Part shown: piece by piece, positions 7,435 to 11,821 of the stretch
How the letters are laid out: each line of letters starts with the position of its first letter
Position numbering within the stretch: position 1 is the first letter of the stretch
Assembly (NCBI GenBank): GCA_947589725.1
Contig: CANQCQ010000014.1
Span: 1 to 11,821 of the forward strand
DNA: 11,821 nucleotides
Source of the DNA: an uncultured Bacilli bacterium
Lineage (GTDB): Bacteria > Bacillota_I > Bacilli_A > RF39 > UBA660
Direction of reading: 5' to 3'
The notes under the pieces: model-generated
What the model saw: only the letters and a program-made list of their open reading frames with translations
Told to the model about the DNA's origin: nothing
The model's database searches: none
Position numbers and translations under genes: made by a program

Positions 7435-8127
7435 ATGATAATTGTTTTAAATAATAAATGTAATTTAAATAAAGATGAATTCAAAGATTATCTAAATTCT
7501 TTGAATAAAATAGATACACAACATACACTAATACTTACTCCAACTTTTTTAAATATTCCAGAATTTTCTTCAAATAAGATATTATTAGGAGCACAAAATG
7601 TTGGAAGTTTTGAAAATGGTGCTCATACTGGAGAGGTTTGTGCAGAACAGTTAAAATCGTATGGGGTTAAATATTGTATAGTAGGTCATTCAGAACGTAG
7701 AAAAGATCAAAAAGAGACAAATGAAGACATAAAAAACAAAATAGAACAATTAACTAGTCACAATATAGTACCAATATTATGTATAGGAGAAACTAAAGAA
7801 CAAAGACAAGAAAATATATATAAAGATATATTAATTGAACAATTAGATAGTGTGTTAAAGCAACTATCTCCTAATATACGTAGAGAAGTAATAATAGCTT
7901 ATGAACCAATATGGTCTATTGGTTCAGGAATAATTCCAAATAATAAAGAAATTGAAGAGGTAAATTTACTTATAAAAAGCTATTATAATAATGAAATTCT
8001 ATATGGTGGAAGTGTTAATGAAAATAATATAGAAGAATTGAAAAAATGTTCTTCAATAGACGGTTATTTGCTAGGAGGATTAAGTTTAAAACCAGCAAAT
8101 CTCCAAGAGTTCGTCAACAAATTGTAA
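7435..8127 (+). CDS. tpiA: Triose-phosphate isomerase (compact, divergent)
   Basis: A 230-residue TIM, about 20 shorter than typical bacterial enzymes, interconverting dihydroxyacetone phosphate and glyceraldehyde 3-phosphate. Catalytic residues are present: N6 and K8 in LNNKCN (usual form GNWKMN), H85 in VGHSERR, E157 in AYEPIW and the phosphate-binding YGGSV (190-194). Loop 6 reads PIWSIGSGII instead of the usual P-x-W-A-I-G-T-G-K-T, and the segment between it and YGGSV is shortened, accounting for part of the missing length. The N-terminal G and W are also replaced. AAAGGAGA (7422-7429) precedes the ATG, and the start is one base after the glycosyltransferase stop. It is last in the pgk operon and is followed by a terminator. 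Divergent TIMs of this kind are expected in AT-rich lineages; activity seems likely. Confidence 0.93.
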   Translation: MIIVLNNKCNLNKDEFKDYLNSLNKIDTQHTLILTPTFLNIPEFSSNKILLGAQNVGSFENGAHTGEVCAEQLKSYGVKYCIVGHSERRKDQKETNEDIKNKIEQLTSHNIVPILCIGETKEQRQENIYKDILIEQLDSVLKQLSPNIRREVIIAYEPIWSIGSGIIPNNKEIEEVNLLIKSYYNNEILYGGSVNENNIEELKKCSSIDGYLLGGLSLKPANLQEFVNKL

Positions 8128-8137
8128 ATCGACAAAA
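8110..8137 (-). promoter_or_regulatory. Two 0A-box-like sequences at the tpiA/spo0A junction
   Basis: On the minus strand, TGACGAA (complement of 8110-8116) fits the Spo0A-box pattern TGNCGAA. TTTTGTCGAT (complement of 8128-8137) matches nine of the first ten bases of TTTTGTCGAAAA. They are 18 bases apart in the same orientation, 80-110 bases before the spo0A start. The first lies in tpiA coding sequence and the second overlaps the terminator, so chance is possible. Confidence 0.35.
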
Positions 8138-8165
8138 TAAGAGCTTTTGCGCTCTTTTATTTTGT
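8132..8165 (+). terminator. Intrinsic terminator of the pgk-tpiA operon
   Basis: ACAAAATAAGAGC (8132-8144) pairs with GCTCTTTTATTTTGT (8151-8165), with two bulged bases and loop TTTTGC. The 3' arm is U-rich. The stem is nearly symmetrical, so it could also work on the opposite strand. Confidence 0.75.
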
Positions 8166-8205
8166 AGAATCTTGTTATACAATGATAATGCTAAGTAGTT
8201 ATAAT
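8162..8205 (+). promoter_or_regulatory. Weak candidate promoter region for spo0A
   Basis: No consensus promoter is evident. TTGTAG (8162-8167) with GATAAT (8184-8189) at 16-base spacing is the best pair. TATAAT at 8200-8205 is a perfect -10 but lacks a -35 at the right distance and would start transcription at the ribosome site. A sigma-H site of the B. subtilis type was looked for and not seen. Confidence 0.25.
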
Positions 8206-8218
8206 GATAGGAGACTAA

Positions 8219-8983
8219 ATGAAAACAATAAATTTATTAGTTGTAGATGATAATAAAGACTTAGTAGTAACAATGAAAAAGTATTTTGAAGATAACTCTA
8301 ATATTAGAGTTAAATTTGTATCTCACGATGGTGAAGATGCACTAAGACTAATTGAGTCAAAAAAAGAAGAATATGATTTAATTGTGTTGGATCCGTTGAT
8401 TCCTAAACTAGATGGCTTAACTCTTTTAGAAAAATTAAAAGAGAAAAGACTTGATAAAAAAGTATTTATAATAAGCTCATATAAAGAAATTAATATTCTA
8501 CAAAGAGCTACTGAATTTAACATTATAAATTATATGCTTAAGCCATTTGATTTAGGTATATTAGAAAAAAGAATATTAAATTATTATGAAAAAGATAATC
8601 AAGAAAATACAACAATAGAAAGTGAAAAGATTACAATAAAGAAAAAAATTACAAAGATTATACATGAATTAGGAGTTCCTTCTAATTTGAAAGGATATAA
8701 TTACATAAGAGAAGGTATTATGTTAGTTTATTATGATCCTTCATTATCGAGTAAGATAACAAAAGGATTATATCCATTGATAGCAGAAAAATATACTTCT
8801 AATGAATCTCGTGTAGAAAGATCTATGCGACATGCGATTGAAGTAAGTTGGAATAGAGGAAATTGGGACATGATGGAAGAAATATTTGGCTATAGTGTAA
8901 GCATAGACAAAGCTAAACCAACTAACTCTGAGTTTATAGTAACAATTGCAGATATGCTACGATTAGAATATAAAAATGTTTGA
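8219..8983 (+). CDS. spo0A: Sporulation transcription factor Spo0A
   Basis: A 254-residue two-domain response regulator. Receiver domain, residues 1-120: acidic pair D10-D11, phospho-acceptor D58 in [11 protein letters not shown], switch serine S86 and K108 in LKPFD. After a linker, the C-terminal Spo0A-specific DNA-binding domain (about 142-254) is very well conserved: [20 protein letters not shown], the recognition region [19 protein letters not shown] (197-215), FGYSVS and [18 protein letters not shown]. This C-terminal block is diagnostic. Phosphorylated Spo0A binds 0A boxes and switches cells into sporulation. The receiver is less typical: D58 is followed by Pro, where family members usually have a hydrophobic residue. 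The site AGGAGAC (8209-8215) lies just before the ATG. It stands alone between two terminators; spo0A is commonly downstream of spoIVB in other Firmicutes, which is not the case here. Confidence 0.95.
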   Translation: MKTINLLVVDDNKDLVVTMKKYFEDNSNIRVKFVSHDGEDALRLIESKKEEYDLIVLDPLIPKLDGLTLLEKLKEKRLDKKVFIISSYKEINILQRATEFNIINYMLKPFDLGILEKRILNYYEKDNQENTTIESEKITIKKKITKIIHELGVPSNLKGYNYIREGIMLVYYDPSLSSKITKGLYPLIAEKYTSNESRVERSMRHAIEVSWNRGNWDMMEEIFGYSVSIDKAKPTNSEFIVTIADMLRLEYKNV

Positions 8984-9003
8984 TGCTTTAAGCATCTTTT
9001 TTT
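8982..9003 (+). terminator. Intrinsic terminator of spo0A
   Basis: GATGCTT (8982-8988) and AAGCATC (8990-8996) form a tight hairpin followed by seven T (8997-9003). The stem begins within the TGA stop codon. Confidence 0.85.
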
Positions 9004-9018
9004 GTTAACTCTCTGTTC

Positions 9019-9047
9019 TTGACATATTATATTTAAAAAAGTATACT
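9019..9047 (+). promoter_or_regulatory. Strong sigma-A promoter of the DUF4143 ATPase gene
   Basis: A perfect TTGACA (9019-9024) and TATACT (9042-9047) are separated by exactly 17 bases, one of the best promoter matches in the window. The -10 lies in the 10-base palindrome AAGTATACTT (9039-9048). Transcription should begin near 9054, ahead of GAGGAGGT (9065-9072). Confidence 0.82.
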
Positions 9048-9080
9048 TAATTTATAAAATATGTGAGGAGGTAACAGTTA

Positions 9081-10358
9081 ATGGAACGAAAGATAGAACA
9101 ATTTTTAGTAAAATGGAAAAAAGACAAAACTGGAAAACCATTAATAATCTATGGTAGTAAACAAATTGGAAAAACATTCACATGTTTAAACTTTGGAAAA
9201 AAAGAGTATAAAAACGTTGTATATTTTAATACTGAGAATAATATTGAATTAGCTGATCTTTTTAGAAGAGAAAAAGCAATCGATAAAATAATTGTAAGCT
9301 TATCACTTATTTCAGGAGAAACAATATTAAAAGATGATACATTAATAATCCTAGATAATTTAATTAACAATGACATAGTTAGAGGTATGAAATTATTTGG
9401 TAGTGATAAAAGTTCCTATAATATTATAGGTATAACATCAAGAAGAGAAAAACTGAATGATTTTAAGGGAGAAGAGCTACAATTTAAAAACATGACAGAA
9501 ATGGATTTTGAAGAATATTTATGGGCTTTAGATGAGAAAAATTTAGCAAATCTAATTAGAGAATGTTATGAAAAAAGAAAAACTAATCCTTTTCATAAAG
9601 TAGCTTTAGACTTCTTTCAAGAGTATATATTAACTGGTGGTTTTCCTGAAGTTGTAATTTCTAAACTATCAGGCAAAAATCAATATGAACTTGATGCCAT
9701 CAAGCAAAAAATATTGGATGTGTATAAAAAAGAAATTGCCTTAAATGCTAACTTAATTGATATACCTAGGGGAATTGAAGTATTAAATTCTATTCCTCAA
9801 CAATTAAAAAAAGCAAATAGAAAATTTCAATATGGAGTAATAGGAGCTGGACGAAGAGCTAAAGAATATGAATCATCAATTAATTACTTAATTAATAATC
9901 AATTAATTTATAGAAGTTTTAAAATAAAAGATGTAAAATCTCCATTAAGTAGTTGCAAAGACAAAGATAGTTTCAAACTATATCTTACAGACGATGGATT
10001 ACTATATTCAATGCTTCATGTGAATCAAAAACAGCTATTAACTAATGAATTATTAAAAGAAACATTATATGAAAATCATATTGCTAAAACATTAGTTGAA
10101 GCAGGTTATCCATTATATTATTATCAATCAGAAGGAAAAGCAGAAGTAAATTTTGTTGTTCAAAATAGAATGGGAAAAATCATTCCTCTAGAAATAATAA
10201 TAAAATCTAATTCTAAAGCTAAATCATTGTCAGTATTTATGAAAAAATACAAAGTAGAAGAGGCATTTAGAATAACAGAAAATAACTTTCAAACAAAAAA
10301 GGAAATTAGATATATTCCAATTTATGCAATTTTTTGCTTAAATACAATGAAAATATAG
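9081..10358 (+). CDS. AAA-family ATP-binding protein with DUF4143 domain, degenerate catalytic motifs
   Basis: A 425-residue protein of the AAA_14-DUF4143 family. Residues about 18-130 form the ATPase core with Walker A GSKQIGKT (25-32). The Walker B strand reads LIILDNL: D92 is present, but the catalytic Glu normally after it is N93. MTEMDFEEYLWAL and YILTGGFPEVV are the family's usual blocks after the ATPase core. The C-terminal DUF4143 part ends in a PD-(D/E)XK-like fold, where the usual E-(I/V)-D-F-V-(I/V) and P-(I/L)-E-x-K motifs read AEVNFVVQ (N357 for D) and IPLEIIIKS (E371, I373 for K). ATP binding seems possible, but hydrolysis and nuclease activity are doubtful. It has its own strong promoter, the ribosome site GAGGAGGT and a terminator. 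Family members often occur as scattered accessory genes of unknown role; some have been discussed with toxin-antitoxin or defence functions, but nothing nearby identifies a partner. Confidence 0.85.
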   Translation: MERKIEQFLVKWKKDKTGKPLIIYGSKQIGKTFTCLNFGKKEYKNVVYFNTENNIELADLFRREKAIDKIIVSLSLISGETILKDDTLIILDNLINNDIVRGMKLFGSDKSSYNIIGITSRREKLNDFKGEELQFKNMTEMDFEEYLWALDEKNLANLIRECYEKRKTNPFHKVALDFFQEYILTGGFPEVVISKLSGKNQYELDAIKQKILDVYKKEIALNANLIDIPRGIEVLNSIPQQLKKANRKFQYGVIGAGRRAKEYESSINYLINNQLIYRSFKIKDVKSPLSSCKDKDSFKLYLTDDGLLYSMLHVNQKQLLTNELLKETLYENHIAKTLVEAGYPLYYYQSEGKAEVNFVVQNRMGKIIPLEIIIKSNSKAKSLSVFMKKYKVEEAFRITENNFQTKKEIRYIPIYAIFCLNTMKI

Positions 10359-10360
10359 GG

Positions 10361-10388
10361 AAGCATTAATTTAAATAATGCTTTTTTT
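10361..10388 (+). terminator. Intrinsic terminator of the DUF4143 ATPase gene
   Basis: AAGCATTA (10361-10368) and TAATGCTT (10376-10383) form a perfect 8-bp stem with a 7-base loop, followed by a T run ending at 10388. It starts two bases after the TAG stop. Confidence 0.85.
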
Positions 10389-10391
10389 ATA

Positions 10392-10420
10392 TTGTTATAA
10401 TCGAAAAAACGTTCTATAAT
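10392..10420 (+). promoter_or_regulatory. Sigma-A promoter of dinB
   Basis: TTGTTA (10392-10397) and a perfect TATAAT (10415-10420) are separated by 17 bases. The start site should be near 10427, followed directly by AGGGAGGT (10428-10435). The spacer contains a LexA-box-like dyad. Confidence 0.75.
10402..10415. promoter_or_regulatory. LexA (SOS) box-like operator in the dinB promoter
   Basis: CGAAAAAACGTTCT at 10402-10415 matches the Gram-positive LexA/DinR consensus CGAAC-N4-GTTCG at eight of ten defined positions. The core GAAA-N4-GTTC matches seven of eight. It lies between -35 and -10, where bound repressor would block RNA polymerase. That the downstream gene encodes a translesion polymerase strengthens the call. 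Confidence 0.6.
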
Positions 10421-10439
10421 TTTATTTAGGGAGGTATTT

Positions 10440-11651
10440 ATGGAAAGAATTATATTTCATGTAGATGTTAATAATGCTTTTTTATCGTGGTCTGCTATTG
10501 ATTTATTAAATAAGGGCTACAAAGAAGATATAAGAAAAATACCTTCTATTATAGGTGGAGATGAAAAAGAACGTAGAGGAATAGTTTTAGCTAAGTCTCC
10601 AATTGCCAAAAAATATGGAATAGTGACTGCTGAACCGATATATCAAGCAAAGAAAAAGTGCCCAAATTTACAAATATTTGAAGCAAATTATGAATGGTAT
10701 CAAACACAATCCCATAAATTTAAAGATTATTTAAGACAATATTCTCCAAAAATTGAAGAGTTTTCAATTGATGAATGTTTTATTGATATGAGTGGGACAA
10801 ACTATTTATATAAAGACTATATAGAATTAGCATATAAAATAAAAAATGAAATAAAGAATAAATTTGGTTTTACCGTAAATGTTGGAATTGGAAATAATAA
10901 ACTTTGTGCAAAAATGGCTTCTGACTTTGAAAAACCAGATAAAGTTCATACTTTATTTAAAGATGAAATTGCAACTAAGTTATGGCCTTTAGATGTAAAA
11001 GATCTTTTTATGGTTGGTAAAAAGACAGCACAAGAATTATATAAAATGAATATTCATACAGTAGAGCAATTAGCCCATACAAATATAAATAAATTAGAAA
11101 AAGTATTTAAAAACCAAGCGAAGTATTTAAAAGATTATAGTTGGGGAATAGACGAAAGCGAAGTAAGTGAAAATAATTATCATAAAAATAATAGTATTAG
11201 TACTACTCAAACACTTCCTTATGACATGGACGATGAGGTAAAATTAAAAGAATATCTTATGTTGCAAACAGAAAAAGTAAGTAGAGAATTAAGAGAAAAA
11301 GGTAAGTATACAAATACAGTTGCTGTCATATATAAAGATAGAAACTTTGTTTCATATACTGCACAAGAAAAATTAAATAACCCGACCAATGATACAAAAG
11401 TTATATATAAAAAGGTAATCAAAATATTTGAAAATAATTTTAAAAAAGAACCGTTAAGGCTTATAGGAGTTAGATTATCTGATTTAACAAGTAGAAAGAA
11501 TGAACAAATATCTTTATTTGAAATAGATAATGAAAGCTCAAAAAATGATAATATTCAAAAAACTATAGATAGCCTAAATAAGAAATTTGGTTCTGACTTA
11601 ATAATACCTGCATCATTAAAAGCAGTAGCAAAACAAAAAGAAGAAAAATAA
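10440..11651 (+). CDS. dinB: Y-family DNA polymerase (DNA polymerase IV type)
   Basis: A 403-residue translesion polymerase. Palm/finger motifs: FHVDVNNAFLSW with metal-binding D9 and steric-gate position F14, and the catalytic SIDECFIDMSG with D111 and E112. GIGNNKLCAKMASDFEKPDKVHTLF is the conserved palm block, and DLFMVGKKTAQEL begins the thumb helix-hairpin-helix. The little-finger domain follows (about 240-350). EQISLFE contains a beta-clamp-binding motif of the Q-x-(S/D)-L-F type (Q356-F360). The 'DVN-x-AF-LSW' N-terminus marks the common Firmicutes subgroup and not E. coli-like DinB (usual form D-M-D-x-F-(F/Y)-A-S-V-E). The gene is monocistronic, preceded by AGGGAGGT (10428-10435), and probably SOS-regulated through the LexA-like site in its promoter. 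Expected role: bypass of damaged template bases and damage-induced mutagenesis. No clear terminator follows. Confidence 0.93.
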   Translation: MERIIFHVDVNNAFLSWSAIDLLNKGYKEDIRKIPSIIGGDEKERRGIVLAKSPIAKKYGIVTAEPIYQAKKKCPNLQIFEANYEWYQTQSHKFKDYLRQYSPKIEEFSIDECFIDMSGTNYLYKDYIELAYKIKNEIKNKFGFTVNVGIGNNKLCAKMASDFEKPDKVHTLFKDEIATKLWPLDVKDLFMVGKKTAQELYKMNIHTVEQLAHTNINKLEKVFKNQAKYLKDYSWGIDESEVSENNYHKNNSISTTQTLPYDMDDEVKLKEYLMLQTEKVSRELREKGKYTNTVAVIYKDRNFVSYTAQEKLNNPTNDTKVIYKKVIKIFENNFKKEPLRLIGVRLSDLTSRKNEQISLFEIDNESSKNDNIQKTIDSLNKKFGSDLIIPASLKAVAKQKEEK

Positions 11652-11655
11652 TTTG

Positions 11656-11714
11656 AAAAAAATTGCGAAAAATGTGAAAAAATGCTTGCAAATAAACAAT
11701 TCTATTGCTATAAT
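11656..11714 (+). promoter_or_regulatory. Strong promoter with phased A-tracts driving the terminal RNA region
   Basis: TTGCAA (11686-11691) and TATAAT (11709-11714) are 17 bases apart, and TG at 11706-11707 makes the -10 extended. Upstream, A-runs at 11656-11662, 11668-11672 and 11677-11682 are centred about 10-11 bases apart, as in curved DNA or UP elements of stable-RNA promoters. Transcription should start near 11720-11722. Confidence 0.7.
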
Positions 11715-11720
11715 TTAATA

Positions 11721-11821
11721 CGTGTGACTGCTTAGATGTGCGAGGTTGTCGATACGCCAGGTTAAGTTGTTAATTCAAATAAAGAAAAACAACTTAAACG
11801 GTCTCGGGTTATTCGTGCGGA
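11721..11821 (+). ncRNA. Probable structured non-coding RNA, 5' part, running off the window
   Basis: There is no ORF here, yet the sequence stands out. By my count 43 of 101 bases are G or C, clearly above the AT-rich surroundings. TTAAGTTGTT (11762-11771) pairs perfectly with AACAACTTAA (11788-11797). This hairpin can be enclosed by GCC (11756-11758) with GGU (11800-11802) and CGAG (11741-11744) with CUCG (11803-11806), giving a nested long-range helix. The segments before 11741 and after 11806 are also GC-rich but unpaired within the window, so their partners probably lie beyond the edge. I do not see start motifs of tmRNA, class B RNase P, SRP RNA, a T-box or the common riboswitches. The raiA-type RNA of Firmicutes is one candidate to test, but I cannot confirm it by eye. 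A long structured leader of a downstream gene is the alternative. The 5' end is inferred from the promoter and the 3' end is unknown. Confidence 0.6.

Noticed and set aside
11722..11740. GTGTG at the start of the RNA region as a group II intron 5' end
   Set aside because: The five-base match is too short. The following sequence shows no recognisable domain I features, and a well-formed promoter directly upstream argues for an independent RNA.
11746..11753. TTGTCGAT in the terminal RNA region as a further 0A box
   Set aside because: It lies within the transcribed, foldable segment and lacks the rest of the consensus, so RNA structure explains it better.
1..11821. Code-4 mollicute genome
   Set aside because: Tryptophans in conserved positions use TGG, and TGA terminates spo0A and the GNAT-like gene at sensible places.
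1..11821. CRISPR arrays, insertion sequences, tRNA or rRNA genes, prophage attachment sites
   Set aside because: I looked for regular spaced repeats, transposase motifs, terminal inverted repeats and tRNA cloverleaf signatures on both strands and saw none.

Overview
The window is AT-rich DNA from a low-GC Gram-positive bacterium (Bacillota). All genes lie on the + strand, with strong Shine-Dalgarno sites, TTG as well as ATG starts, sigma-A-type promoters and tight intrinsic terminators. TGA is a stop (two genes end with it) and tryptophan is TGG, so this is code 11 and not a code-4 mollicute. A clear Spo0A points to a spore-forming lineage or a recent descendant of one. The compact glycolytic cluster and very low GC would suit an uncultivated gut Bacilli/Erysipelotrichia-like or clostridial group; that placement is inference.

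Layout. Bases 2-397 hold the C-terminal end of WhiA. Bases 530-2185 encode a TGS-domain/P-loop nucleoside kinase. Bases 2326-3330 encode GAPDH (gap), with its own consensus promoter and terminator. Bases 3504-8127 look like one operon: pgk, a small GNAT-like protein, a flippase-like membrane protein of the LPG-synthase-TM family, a GT4 glycosyltransferase resembling diacylglycerol glucosyltransferases, and tpiA. Junctions are 13 nt, a 4-nt overlap, 0 nt and 1 nt, and a terminator follows tpiA. Single-gene units then follow: spo0A (8219-8983), an AAA/DUF4143 ATPase (9081-10358) with degenerate catalytic motifs, and a Y-family DNA polymerase (dinB, 10440-11651) whose promoter spacer carries a LexA-box-like dyad.

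The last 170 bases hold no ORF. They carry an extended -10 promoter preceded by helically phased A-tracts, then about 100 bases of unusually GC-rich sequence that can fold and runs off the window edge. I read this as the 5' part of a stable structured non-coding RNA, and it is the most interesting item here. I could not assign its family from sequence alone.

How the parts work together. gap, pgk and tpiA cover the triose-phosphate section of glycolysis. The three genes between pgk and tpiA suggest membrane glycolipid synthesis co-expressed with it. spo0A follows directly, with 0A-box-like sequences at the tpiA/spo0A junction. Other regulatory signals are three one-mismatch DnaA-box-like 9-mers upstream of gap and an operator-like dyad over the -35 of a candidate pgk promoter. 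Every intergenic stretch is shorter than 300 bases.
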